The notes beneath the pieces were generated by a model, which had not been told where the DNA came from, searched no databases, and worked only from the letters and a program-made list of their open reading frames with translations. A DNA stretch of 64,000 nucleotides from Pseudomonadota bacterium (lineage in GTDB: Bacteria; Pseudomonadota; Gammaproteobacteria; Xanthomonadales; SZUA-38). Below, piece after piece: positions 1 through 8,096 of this stretch. The stretch lies in the NCBI GenBank assembly GCA_039033415.1, contig JBCCCR010000017.1, forward strand, positions 1 to 64,000, given 5' to 3'. The first letter of the stretch is position 1; each line of letters begins with the position of its first letter. The translations under genes were made by a program, and so were the position numbers.

Positions 1-27
1 CAGGCCTTGTGGGACGCGCCCGAAGGG

Positions 28-123
28 AGCCCCCTTGGGCGCCAATAACGGCGTTGCATCGCTAGCCAAGGGCTACGGCCATGGTTGGCGCGATGCGCCT
101 TGTTCTTGGCGCCCAACGGGGCT
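28..123. repeat. Long imperfect palindrome (96 nt)
   Basis: Nested inverted repeats fold this stretch into one long hairpin. The arms are AGCCCC (28-33) with GGGGCT (118-123), TTGGGCGCCAA (35-45) with TTGGCGCCCAA (106-116), and GCATCGC (56-62) with GCGATGC (90-96). The centre is also partly self-complementary. No convincing protein-coding frame covers it. There is no T-tract directly after it, so it is not an ordinary intrinsic terminator. It may be a dispersed palindromic repeat or a structured RNA, and the sequence alone does not decide. The rest of 1-186 shows no gene I can support. Confidence 0.55.
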
Positions 124-186
124 CTGAAACGCAACGAACTTTTCAAACAGGACACTGGCACCGCACGGTCCACAAAACCTCAGGCC

Positions 187-213
187 AAAAAAAATCCTGC
201 CGAGGCAGGATTT
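187..213 (-). terminator. Intrinsic terminator of rpmJ
   Basis: On the minus strand a hairpin with arms AAATCCTGCC and GGCAGGATTT is followed directly by a run of eight T. It lies about 45 nt beyond the rpmJ stop codon and so fits as that gene's rho-independent terminator. Confidence 0.75.
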
Positions 214-257
214 CCTACGAACATCTAAGGGCTCTTCACACAGAGCCCGCCGCTGGG

Positions 258-383
258 TTAGCGCTGGCGCGCCTTAAACCGCGGATTGGATTTGCAGATG
301 ACAAACAGCTTGCCGCGACGGCGGACCACCTTGCAGTCGCGGTGGCGCTGTTTGGCTGACTTGAGCGATGACAAGACTTTCAT
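258..383 (-). CDS. rpmJ: Ribosomal protein bL36, zinc-free (type B) form
   Basis: This 41-residue protein begins [18 protein letters not shown] and ends in the family signature [12 protein letters not shown]. It is a small basic protein of the large ribosomal subunit. Only two cysteines (17 and 30) are present, so the four-ligand zinc knuckle of the C+ form is missing. It therefore resembles the YkgO-type paralogue that many bacteria express when zinc is scarce. The ATG is at 383-381 and the TAA at 260-258. A hairpin terminator follows at 187-213, so the gene is probably monocistronic. No Zur operator was recognised upstream. Confidence 0.9.
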   Translation of the reverse strand: MKVLSSLKSAKQRHRDCKVVRRRGKLFVICKSNPRFKARQR

Positions 384-530
384 GGCGGCGTTCCGTTAAC
401 CAACAAAGCCCACTATTGTAGCAAAAAAATCTCCCGTAAACACTCCCTGTGGACATGTTCGGACATCCAGCGTACTTTGCGCCTCCGAAGGGATCGGGTT
501 GCGCCCGATACATACAGGGTGGAGCAAGAC

Positions 531-1259
531 ATGGACCTTTCGGTAGTTATTCCGGTCTATAACGAAAGCGATAACCTCGAGCCTCTGGTCAAGCAGGTTT
601 TTTCCGCTTTGCAGGAGCGGGTTGAATTCGAGCTGGTGCTGGTCGACGACGGGAGCAGCGACGACTCCGGGCCCGTCCTGAGTCAGCTCCGTGATGAGTT
701 CGGGATTGTGGTTGTGACCCATCCAAGAAACGCTGGGCAGTCTGCGGCGCTTTGCACCGGGATTGCGGCCGCCAGCGGTTCGCTGATTGCGACCCTCGAC
801 GGTGATCTGCAAAACGATCCGGCAGATATTCCGACCCTGCTGGAGGCAGTGCAAGCCGCCAAAGAGCCGGTGCTGGTCGCGGGGAACCGGGTCAACCGAA
901 AAGACACCTTTATTCGTCGCCTTTCTTCGCGGGTCGCCAACGGGATCCGCCAGTGGGCGCTAGGGGACAACTGTCCGGATACCGGTTGCTCGCTGAAACT
1001 CTTTCGTCGACAAGACTTCCTGCTGCTGCCGCAGTTCAATCATATGCACCGCTTCCTCCCGGCGCTGTTTGCTGCCCAGGGGGTTGGCATTATCAATTTG
1101 CCGGTGAACCACCGACCCCGCCAGGCGGGGATCTCCAAATACGGCGTAGGAAACCGGCTGTGGGTCGGTATCGTCGACATGCTGGGGGTTCGCTGGCTCC
1201 GCCGCCGGCGATTTCCTCTTTCGGCAACGCAGCGTGCGGAGATGGCCAGTGATGAATGA
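531..1259 (+). CDS. Family 2 glycosyltransferase (DPM1/ArnC-like)
   Basis: The 242-residue protein opens with MDLSVVIPVYNESDNLEPLV, the GT2 nucleotide-sugar fold. It carries LVDDGSSDDS and the metal-binding DGDLQNDP that typify enzymes transferring a sugar to a polyprenyl or dolichyl phosphate. The ATG at 531 is chosen over an in-frame codon at 477 because GGAG lies at 521-524 and the conserved fold starts at once. There are no C-terminal membrane helices, unlike ArnC or GtrB. The next gene overlaps by 8 nt and encodes a LAB_N membrane protein that could supply the membrane anchor. The acceptor is not predictable. The role is presumably in making the lipid-linked sugar used by the ArnT-like transferase next door. 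Confidence 0.85.
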   Translation: MDLSVVIPVYNESDNLEPLVKQVFSALQERVEFELVLVDDGSSDDSGPVLSQLRDEFGIVVVTHPRNAGQSAALCTGIAAASGSLIATLDGDLQNDPADIPTLLEAVQAAKEPVLVAGNRVNRKDTFIRRLSSRVANGIRQWALGDNCPDTGCSLKLFRRQDFLLLPQFNHMHRFLPALFAAQGVGIINLPVNHRPRQAGISKYGVGNRLWVGIVDMLGVRWLRRRRFPLSATQRAEMASDE

Positions 1260-1602
1260 GTGTGAGCAGGGAGGGCAGGGCTTTCTCCAGCCGCTGTTGG
1301 ATCCGCTGGTCGGTAACTGGCTTTATGCGGACTCATTGTGGTGGACGGTCCTGGGGTTTGCCGGCGCAGCCGTTTTCGGGTCCCGCTTTTTACTGCAGTG
1401 GCTGAGCTCGGAGAAAGAGAAGTCGCTGGTGGTACCCTGGTATTTCTGGCACCTCAGCTTCTGGGGCAGCACCCTGAATCTGATCTACGCGATGCATCTC
1501 GACAAAGCGCCCCTGATTGCCGGTACGATCGCACTACCTATCTTGTATGGCCGTAATCTGGTGCTGCTCAATCGCGGTGGCCGACGCCACCTCAGACAGT
1601 GA
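1252..1602 (+). CDS. LAB_N (lipid A biosynthesis N-terminal) membrane protein
   Basis: This 116-residue protein has three hydrophobic segments: roughly residues 26-46, 59-79 (around WYFWHLSFWGSTLNLIYAMH) and 85-103. The pattern FGSRFLLQWLSSEKEKS, then VPWYFWHLSFWGS, is the signature of the LAB_N domain, found in small proteins beside GT2 enzymes. The ATG at 1252 has GGAGA nine bases upstream and overlaps the GT2 stop, so the two are probably translationally coupled. The 3' end overlaps the 3' end of the convergent ArnT-like gene by 69 nt. The biochemical role of stand-alone LAB_N proteins is not well defined; a membrane partner of the GT2 enzyme is an inference. Confidence 0.85.
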   Translation: MNECEQGGQGFLQPLLDPLVGNWLYADSLWWTVLGFAGAAVFGSRFLLQWLSSEKEKSLVVPWYFWHLSFWGSTLNLIYAMHLDKAPLIAGTIALPILYGRNLVLLNRGGRRHLRQ

Positions 1603-3222
1603 GCAGCTGACGTTCTCAGGCCCCACCAAGCGCCATTCGCGTCGATGTGCGATGCCTAGATCGACCGATAAACCCTCTTCAAAACAATAAACTATATCTT
1701 TTTCCTGAAGCAAAACCTTACCACTGGGATTGGCCGCGAGCCAGTTGACGGCGGCTTTAGCTTGATCCTCAACGGGCACAAGAAAGCCAAAATTGGTGGT
1801 TGGCCGGCGCGACTGCAGGATCGTTTGCTCTTTCCAGTCCACCAGCGCCAGTGGCGTATTAGGCCCAAGCGCCTGTTCCACCCTCAGCAGCAGGTCGCGG
1901 CCCGACTTCACGTCGTCCAGGCGCGGATAGACCCACAGCCCCATGGTGAGCCACAGCGCGCCCATCATCCCCAGGAACGGGCCGCCGGCGAAACGCCGCA
2001 GGAGCCCCACGGCAACGACAACGCTTCCGCCGGCAAGCGCGAGCGTGGCCGGCAGGCTGATGCCATAGCGATCGGCGAGCTCCGCGGCTCGTTCCGGGTC
2101 ACCGAAGCTAAGCCAGGAGGCCGCAGCGACCAGCAGCACGCCGAGCGCTAAAGGAACCAGCCAAGCGCCGGTTTTCGCCCATCCTTTTTGCAGCAGAGCA
2201 GGCAGTACTGGTGCCGCCGCGAGGCAGACCCAGGGCAGGGCGGGGAGGATGTAAACGCCTCGCTTGGCGGGGCTTAAGGAAAAGAACAGCAGCACCAGCG
2301 CCGCCCAGCCGAGGAGCAGCACCGTCACAGGCTCGGGCCTGCGCAGCTGTTTCCACCAATAGGGAACCAGGCCAGGGAGCAGCAAGAAAACCGGCAACCA
2401 CAGGGCAGGAATGACGTTGGTAAGAAAGTACCACGGCGGCTTGAAATGGTGGCTGGGCCGGGCGTAACGCTCGGCCGTCTGCTGCATCAAGATGTTGTCC
2501 CGGTAGGCGTCGTAGGCGGGATCAGCCGCACTGTTCACGAGCCAGAGCATCGGCAGCAGCCAGCAGCACGCCGCCAGCAGCATTACGCCGAACCCCGCCA
2601 GGCCATAGCCGCCAACCCGTCCGGGCAGCGATTGGCGCCGCAGCGGGAGCAGCAGTAGCAACATCAGCAGCGGCAGGAACCCAACACCTTTTGTGATGGT
2701 GCCAAAGCCGCAGGCCGCAAAGCCGACCAGGAGCCAGCCGGGCGCCGGCCCGAGCAGGATATGGCGAAGAAACCCGTAGACGCCTAGCGCGATCCATGCG
2801 GTCACCATGGCGTCGACCTGACCGGCCCGTGCCTCGAGCACAAACTGCGGTGACGCCAGCAGGAGCAGAGCCGCGGCCGTTGCCGTTTTCCCGTCCCAGA
2901 TGCGTCGACCCAGATCGAACACCAGCAGCAGCGTGATCAGCCCATAGAGCAGGCTGGGCAGGGTGTGGGACAGGCGAAGCGAGCCGGTAAGCTTCAGGAC
3001 AACCGCCTGGCTCCACATATACATTGGTGGTTTGTCGGGATACAGCTCTCCGCCGCGGCGTGGAAAGAACCATTCCCCGCTCTCAACCATCTCCCAGGCA
3101 ACCAGCGCAAAGCGAGGCTCGTCGGACGGCCAGGGGTCCTTGAGCCCGATGCCGCTGCCGATCAGCACAACCGCCAGCGCCAGCAGCGCCGCGAGCCGCT
3201 GGCCGTCGGTGAGGCTAGGCAC
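1534..3222 (-). CDS. ArnT/PMT-like membrane glycosyltransferase
   Basis: A 562-residue polytopic inner-membrane protein with about twelve hydrophobic segments. The first periplasmic loop has SDEPRFALVAWEMVESGEWF and PDKPPMYMW, the acidic metal-site loop and YPDKPP motif of the GT83/GT39 superfamily that includes ArnT. These enzymes move a sugar from a polyprenyl phosphate onto an envelope acceptor such as lipid A. The start is GTG, overlapping the TAG of the upstream small gene as TAGTG. Its last 22 codons lie antisense to the LAB_N gene. The gene group suggests lipid A or envelope glycan modification. The sugar, and any polymyxin phenotype, cannot be read from sequence. Confidence 0.85.
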   Translation of the reverse strand: MPSLTDGQRLAALLALAVVLIGSGIGLKDPWPSDEPRFALVAWEMVESGEWFFPRRGGELYPDKPPMYMWSQAVVLKLTGSLRLSHTLPSLLYGLITLLLVFDLGRRIWDGKTATAAALLLLASPQFVLEARAGQVDAMVTAWIALGVYGFLRHILLGPAPGWLLVGFAACGFGTITKGVGFLPLLMLLLLLPLRRQSLPGRVGGYGLAGFGVMLLAACCWLLPMLWLVNSAADPAYDAYRDNILMQQTAERYARPSHHFKPPWYFLTNVIPALWLPVFLLLPGLVPYWWKQLRRPEPVTVLLLGWAALVLLFFSLSPAKRGVYILPALPWVCLAAAPVLPALLQKGWAKTGAWLVPLALGVLLVAAASWLSFGDPERAAELADRYGISLPATLALAGGSVVVAVGLLRRFAGGPFLGMMGALWLTMGLWVYPRLDDVKSGRDLLLRVEQALGPNTPLALVDWKEQTILQSRRPTTNFGFLVPVEDQAKAAVNWLAANPSGKVLLQEKDIVYCFEEGLSVDLGIAHRREWRLVGPENVSCSLSEVASATAIEQHQITAIQDR

Positions 3223-3440
3223 TAACGCTGGAGCGCGTCGAGCTGGCGCCGAATAGCCTTCAGCTGGCGCTGCTGTTCCTTGAAATCGGCTTCGATGGCG
3301 ACGGTCAGCTGGTAGACGGCTTTGCTCAGGTTCTGCACCGCCGGGTCACACTTGGCATTGAGGTAAAGCTCGAGGTTCTTGTTGAGTTCCTCAACCGCTG
3401 CCTGATAGCTCATGAGAGGTGTCGCCTGCTGTGGTTTCAT
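3222..3440 (-). CDS. Small coiled-coil protein, unknown function
   Basis: This 72-residue protein, from ATG 3440, starts MKPQQATPLMSYQAAVEELN. It is almost entirely helical with heptad-like spacing and ends in KEQQRQLKAIRRQLDALQR, so a short coiled coil is likely. There is no signal peptide and no known motif. Its TAG overlaps the GTG of the ArnT-like gene, suggesting co-translation. An in-frame TTG at 3476 and an ATG at 3413 are alternative starts; none has a strong ribosome-binding site. I do not recognise a family. Confidence 0.6.
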   Translation of the reverse strand: MKPQQATPLMSYQAAVEELNKNLELYLNAKCDPAVQNLSKAVYQLTVAIEADFKEQQRQLKAIRRQLDALQR

Positions 3441-3525
3441 TGACTGGTATGTAGCTCGCCTGTCTGGGGATTGCAAGACCCAACGCCGAGGCGCATACTT
3501 CGGCTAGGGGGAGTGTGGAAATAAT

Positions 3526-6276
3526 GTGATCAAAAACAGCGCGTTAAGCTTTCTGGCGACGTCGCTTGTGCTCCTTTGGCTGCAGCCGGTCATGGCGGCA
3601 ACCAGCTGGCGCCAGCTCGACCAGCTCACCGCTGAGCAGCTGTTGGTGACCCAGCGGCCGTTTACAGACATCGACGCGGCCAGGGCTAATCTGCTCCTGG
3701 CTCACAAGCTTGCGCCGACCCGAGGCAAGGCAGCGCTCGGTCATTTGGAGACCGCGCGGGAGGCGTTTGCCTGGAGCCGCGGATCGGATGAGGCGGTCTT
3801 CGCTGAGGCGGTACAGTGCTACAACTGGCTGGTGTGGGGCGATATGGGGCGCGCCCTCAAACACTGCGCCGTAGCGGAGGATCCCGCCAAGATCAGCCCC
3901 TTCGTTGCTTCCCATCTTATGAGGGCCCGCGCCATCGCGGCATTTCGCGACGGGCGGCCCGTCGAGGCGATGGAAAATATTGCGCTAGCGATCGGTCATG
4001 CACGGCGCAGCGGAAGCGCCGCTCAACTGGGCAACGCGCTGATGAATCGGGGCCTGATGCTTTATGAGCGAGGCTTGATCGACGAAGCGCTGGTGGCCTA
4101 CGACGAGGCGAGCGAGCTGACGTCGATTGTTGCGCCGGATGATCCCCTGGCCACGCTGCTGTTTTTTAATCTTGGGCTGGTGCATATCGCCGCCGGACAA
4201 TACCGGCAGGCAACGGTGAACCTGCAGGCAGGGTTGGACTGGGCGATCGAAACCGAGCAGCACCAGCGACAGCTGATTGCACAAACCTATCTAGGGCTGG
4301 CTCGACTCGGCCTCGACCAACCGGACAAAGCCATCGAAGGCCTATCCCCGCTGCTCGATAGCCCTCCTGAAACGTTTTCCCCCGATGCGGTGAGCAACGG
4401 TCTGCTGGTCCGGGCCAAAGCAAGGCTCGCTACCGGGCAGCTCGATGAGACCCGCCAGGATTTGGAGCGGGGGCTGGCGCTCATCGAGGCGACCGATAGA
4501 AACAACCTGCGCCATTGCCAGCTTGAGCTGGTTCAGGCTGACCTCGAAATCCTTGAGGGTCAGGACGTGGTTGCCCAGCAGTTGCTCTTCCGCGTTTTGG
4601 AGCACACCTCCGGCGCGGGCGTTTCGGAACATCTCGAAGCGCTGGAAAAACTTCAGGCGATCTACGAAAGGGCTGGCGACTTTCCTCGTGCACTGGAGCT
4701 GAGTCGGCGTCTGTTTGAGCGCCGGCAGGAGCAGATCGGCGAGAACTACGAGAGCCGACTCTCCATGCTCCAGGTGGCAACTGATGTTGCCAATCGGGAA
4801 AACGAGCTGAGTTTGCTGGAGCAGCGCGGGATCGCCGCGAGCGCGGCTGCCCGCACCGATCGCTACGTGCGCAACGGCGTCCTATTTGGCAGCCTGCTGG
4901 TTTGTGCGCTGATCTTCGTGCTCGTCAGCCATCGAAGCTCGCGACTGGTTTCCGACGCGCGTCTGAAGGCGAATCAGGAATTGGAACGGCAGGTGGTCGA
5001 GCGCACCGCGGAACTCTCGGCGCAAGCGGAGCAGACCGCCAAACTGCAGTCTCAGCGGGCCAAGCTGGCGCGTGAGTTGGCGCTCGTAGAAAAAGAGCGT
5101 GCGGTCGGGCAGTTGACCCAGGGGATCACCCACGACTTTAACAACGTGCTCATGGTGCTGGCGCGCTCCGCTGAAGAGCTGCGCCGCGGGGCGACAGCGC
5201 AGCAGTGCGCCTTGCTTGATGAGATTGAGGCTGCCATCGACTCCGGCTCTGGTCTGACGCGCAGCCTGCTGTCTTATGCCCGCATGCAGCCTCTCAATCC
5301 GCAGTACCTGCGGCTGGACTTTTTCATCGAGGAGGTTGAGTCTCTGCTTCAGAGAACGCTGGGGCCCAGCATTACCCTGTCGTCGCGACTCTGCCCGGCC
5401 GCCGCGGTGGTTGACGCCAGTGCGCTCAGTACAGCGCTGCTGAATCTTGTGATCAACGCGCGCGACGCGATGAACGAGCAGGGTGAGGTGGCGATCGCCG
5501 TTTTCCCGGTCGCCGGCGCCAGCCCGCCGCTGGTCAATATTCAGGTCACCGACTCGGGCAGGGGAATGTCCAAAGAAGTGCTGAACCGTGGGACCGAACC
5601 GTATTTCACGACGCGCGGCGACTCGGGCGGCACGGGTCTCGGGCTCAGCATGGTGGCGGGTTTCGCCCAGCAGTCGGGTGGCAAGCTGCTGCTCGGCAAT
5701 GCGCCGAAAGCCGGAGCCAGGATCACGCTTCAGCTCCCCGCGGCTCCAATCAGGGAGCAAAACGTGATCGGCCATAATCCGGCGAGTCAAGCGCTGCCGG
5801 AACGACGTTCCGACGCCGCCATGATTCCCGGTTCAGCCGAGGGCCCGAAACTCGATGGTGAAGCAAACTGGTCGATGTCCGAGGACGCTTCGGCTCTTCT
5901 GGTCGAAGATCATCCCGGTGTCGCCGCTGTGCTGACCACCGGCCTGGAGCAGTTGGGTTATGACGTCACCCACGTTGAGAGTGCGGAGGCCGCGCTGGAA
6001 AACCTGCGAAGCTCAGGTTCGCCTGCACTGCTTGTTGCTGATATCGGCCTTTCGGGGTCGATGGATGGCCTGACCCTGGTTCGTCAGGTTCGCGGGGACC
6101 ACCCTCACTTGGCCGTCATGGTAACCACAGGTCGAACGCAGTCATGCACCGATGAGTTTGTGGTGCTGACCAAACCGTTTCGGATGGCTCAGCTCAAAAC
6201 GGCGGTCGAAGAGGCGACCCACGGTGCTGAACTCAAGCGCCTGGCCGGGCCGGCCGATCGAGGCAGCGCTAGCTAG
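3526..6276 (+). CDS. TPR-containing hybrid sensor histidine kinase
   Basis: A 916-residue protein. A signal peptide (residues 1-25, ending VMA-A) leads into a helical periplasmic region to about 400 with TPR-like repeats. A transmembrane helix lies near 449-466 (VLFGSLLVCALIFVLVS), followed by a coiled coil. The HisKA box GITHDFNN has the phospho-acceptor His536. The ATPase domain has NARDAMNE (N box), GRGMS (G1) and GTGLGLSMV (G2). A C-terminal receiver begins ALLVEDHPGV with Asp839 as likely acceptor, then LTKPFR. It would sense a periplasmic signal and pass phosphate internally. The start is GTG. No cognate output regulator is adjacent. The stop overlaps the convergent acyltransferase by 8 nt. 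Confidence 0.9.
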   Translation: MIKNSALSFLATSLVLLWLQPVMAATSWRQLDQLTAEQLLVTQRPFTDIDAARANLLLAHKLAPTRGKAALGHLETAREAFAWSRGSDEAVFAEAVQCYNWLVWGDMGRALKHCAVAEDPAKISPFVASHLMRARAIAAFRDGRPVEAMENIALAIGHARRSGSAAQLGNALMNRGLMLYERGLIDEALVAYDEASELTSIVAPDDPLATLLFFNLGLVHIAAGQYRQATVNLQAGLDWAIETEQHQRQLIAQTYLGLARLGLDQPDKAIEGLSPLLDSPPETFSPDAVSNGLLVRAKARLATGQLDETRQDLERGLALIEATDRNNLRHCQLELVQADLEILEGQDVVAQQLLFRVLEHTSGAGVSEHLEALEKLQAIYERAGDFPRALELSRRLFERRQEQIGENYESRLSMLQVATDVANRENELSLLEQRGIAASAAARTDRYVRNGVLFGSLLVCALIFVLVSHRSSRLVSDARLKANQELERQVVERTAELSAQAEQTAKLQSQRAKLARELALVEKERAVGQLTQGITHDFNNVLMVLARSAEELRRGATAQQCALLDEIEAAIDSGSGLTRSLLSYARMQPLNPQYLRLDFFIEEVESLLQRTLGPSITLSSRLCPAAAVVDASALSTALLNLVINARDAMNEQGEVAIAVFPVAGASPPLVNIQVTDSGRGMSKEVLNRGTEPYFTTRGDSGGTGLGLSMVAGFAQQSGGKLLLGNAPKAGARITLQLPAAPIREQNVIGHNPASQALPERRSDAAMIPGSAEGPKLDGEANWSMSEDASALLVEDHPGVAAVLTTGLEQLGYDVTHVESAEAALENLRSSGSPALLVADIGLSGSMDGLTLVRQVRGDHPHLAVMVTTGRTQSCTDEFVVLTKPFRMAQLKTAVEEATHGAELKRLAGPADRGSAS

Positions 6277-7999
6277 CCCCGCGTCGCTGGCGGAGGCTTT
6301 TGAGCGGTCGACCGTCGGCCGTTTGCGCGCTGGGCGTCGGTGCGGCCCGCTTGCGGCTCGCTTTCTTCCGACGTTTCTTTTTGGTGCCGGTACCGTTCAC
6401 CGATCCAGCTGTCCTGGCCGCCTTACTGTCGGCGCCAGGCTTTGATCCCGCCGAAGCTTTTTTGCGGGCTGCGTTCGACGTCTTTCGAGCGGCCTTTGCC
6501 TGGGTCTTCTTGCTGGCTTTCTTGCTGGCCTTCTTGGCGACCTTCTTGGCAGTGCGCGAAGTGGCTTTTCGTTTTCGCCGGGGCTTGGTCTCGCTGGCCT
6601 CTGTCGCTGGGTCCTCCGCCACGGGGTTGGCGGCGGCCGCCGCCTTCAGCTCGAGAAACGCCTTTTGCAGCAGTCGGCTGAGCACATCGACGTCCGGCAC
6701 CGCATCCCGGCAGGCCATCACGCCAAAATCGACGGAGTCGACGTAGCTAAGCACGGTGATATTGAGCGCCTGGCCGTCCACGAGCACCGACAGCGGATAC
6801 CCGGCTTTGAGCTGGGCGCCGGCAAAGTAGAGAAGCTGTCTGGGGCCGGGCACGTTTGAGATCACCACGTTGGCCGGGGGCGGGACGAGGTCGGTGGCCC
6901 CGAGTCGATTGAGCACCGCTACCAGGCCCTGGGCCATCACCGCAAAATTGATTGACGCTGAGGGGAGAACGTTGGCCACCTCTTTCTTGGCCGCCCGGGT
7001 TGAACGGCCGATATCGGCGAGCCGGCCCAGCGGCGTTTTGCGGTGGGTGGCTAGCCTGGCGCTGACGTAGGTGATCTGGTTACCGCTGCGATTGATCTGG
7101 CGAATCGACACCGGAACGCTGGCGACCAAAGACCTTTTGGGCAGCGCCTTGTGCTCCCTTAGGTACTCGCGAATGGCACCGCTGCAGATGGCCAGCACGA
7201 TATCGTTGACGGTGGCGCCGGTTGCCTTACCGAGCGCTTTGAGCTCGTGCAGCGGCATGCTGGTAGCGCCAAATTTTCTGGCCCCGGAAACCGGAACGTT
7301 GAAGATGGTTTTGGGTGCGGTGAACGGCGCCGGCGAATCATCCGGCTGAAGGCCGACGGCTTTCATGCCGTGACCGACCAGGAGCTTCCCGAGATCGATC
7401 CCCATCTGGGCCTGTCCCAGGAGACGGCGGCGAAGCCGAGCCGGAAGTCCCAGCAGGCTGCCGCTGCTGCGCCGGCCACGGCTCTTCGTAGCGAGGCCCG
7501 CCCAGGGGGCTTTGAGGGGGGCGTCAGGCTCGGTGCTGAGACAGGCCTCGAGCAGCGCAATGCCGCCCATGCCGTCGATCGCCGCGTGGTGCATCTTCAT
7601 GTAGATGGCAAAGCGGCCGCCCTCCAGGCCCTCGATGATGTGGAATTCCCACAGCGGTCGTTCACGGTCCATCACCCGGCTGTGCAGCCGCGACACGAGT
7701 GAGAGCAGGTCCGCCATCGAGCCGGGCTGCGGGAGCGCCGAATGGCGAACGTGATAGTTGAGATCAAAGTGGTCGTCTTCGACCCAGGATGGGGCGGTGA
7801 GGACGCTCGTGCTGCTCAGCCTCAGATTGAACGGCGGTCCTGGTGGCAAAGTCTGAAGATTGGCCAGCAGATCGCGAACGAAATGCCCCGCGTAGTCAGC
7901 CGGTGGCTCGAAGATCTGGAGCGAGGCGACGTTCACCGGCGTTTTCTGTGTTTCCAGGCCCAGGAACGCCAGATCCAGGGCATTGAGTCGAGTTGCCAT
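6269..7999 (-). CDS. Wax ester synthase/diacylglycerol acyltransferase with histone-like tail
   Basis: A 576-residue WS/DGAT enzyme joining acyl-CoA to fatty alcohol or diacylglycerol to make storage lipid. The active-site HHxxxDG motif is HHAAIDG at 137-143. Other family blocks such as RPLWEFHIIEGL and NVVISNVPGP are present. The ATG at 7999 is chosen because MATRLNALDLAFLGLE is the usual family N-terminus; the open frame further upstream is not conserved-looking. Residues from about 471 to 576 form an unusual Lys/Ala/Arg-rich tail with AKK and SKK repeats, like histone H1 or AlgP tails. The family normally ends near 460 residues. The tail may bind nucleic acid or lipid-droplet surfaces; this is inference. 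Confidence 0.92.
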   Translation of the reverse strand: MATRLNALDLAFLGLETQKTPVNVASLQIFEPPADYAGHFVRDLLANLQTLPPGPPFNLRLSSTSVLTAPSWVEDDHFDLNYHVRHSALPQPGSMADLLSLVSRLHSRVMDRERPLWEFHIIEGLEGGRFAIYMKMHHAAIDGMGGIALLEACLSTEPDAPLKAPWAGLATKSRGRRSSGSLLGLPARLRRRLLGQAQMGIDLGKLLVGHGMKAVGLQPDDSPAPFTAPKTIFNVPVSGARKFGATSMPLHELKALGKATGATVNDIVLAICSGAIREYLREHKALPKRSLVASVPVSIRQINRSGNQITYVSARLATHRKTPLGRLADIGRSTRAAKKEVANVLPSASINFAVMAQGLVAVLNRLGATDLVPPPANVVISNVPGPRQLLYFAGAQLKAGYPLSVLVDGQALNITVLSYVDSVDFGVMACRDAVPDVDVLSRLLQKAFLELKAAAAANPVAEDPATEASETKPRRKRKATSRTAKKVAKKASKKASKKTQAKAARKTSNAARKKASAGSKPGADSKAARTAGSVNGTGTKKKRRKKASRKRAAPTPSAQTADGRPLKSLRQRRGAS

Positions 8000-8096
8000 C
8001 ACGCCAGCATACCTCGACTGGCCGAGTGTGAAAAAACGTGAGAAAGATTCTGTGGTTGGAAGCTCGCGGCAAAAGCGAGTCCGGCCGGCGTTTCCG

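Noticed and set aside
28-123. Integron attC-like site (GCCCAAC next to a palindrome)
   Set aside because: The conserved 7-mers are in the wrong order and the left end reads CTTGGGC instead of a proper partner. No integrase or cassette structure is nearby.
81-359. 92-residue plus-strand frame at the window start
   Set aside because: It overlaps a palindrome, the rpmJ terminator and rpmJ antisense; no motif supports it.
4882-5790. 302-residue open frame on the minus strand
   Set aside because: It is antisense to the kinase core of the hybrid histidine kinase and is Arg/Gln-rich without motif.
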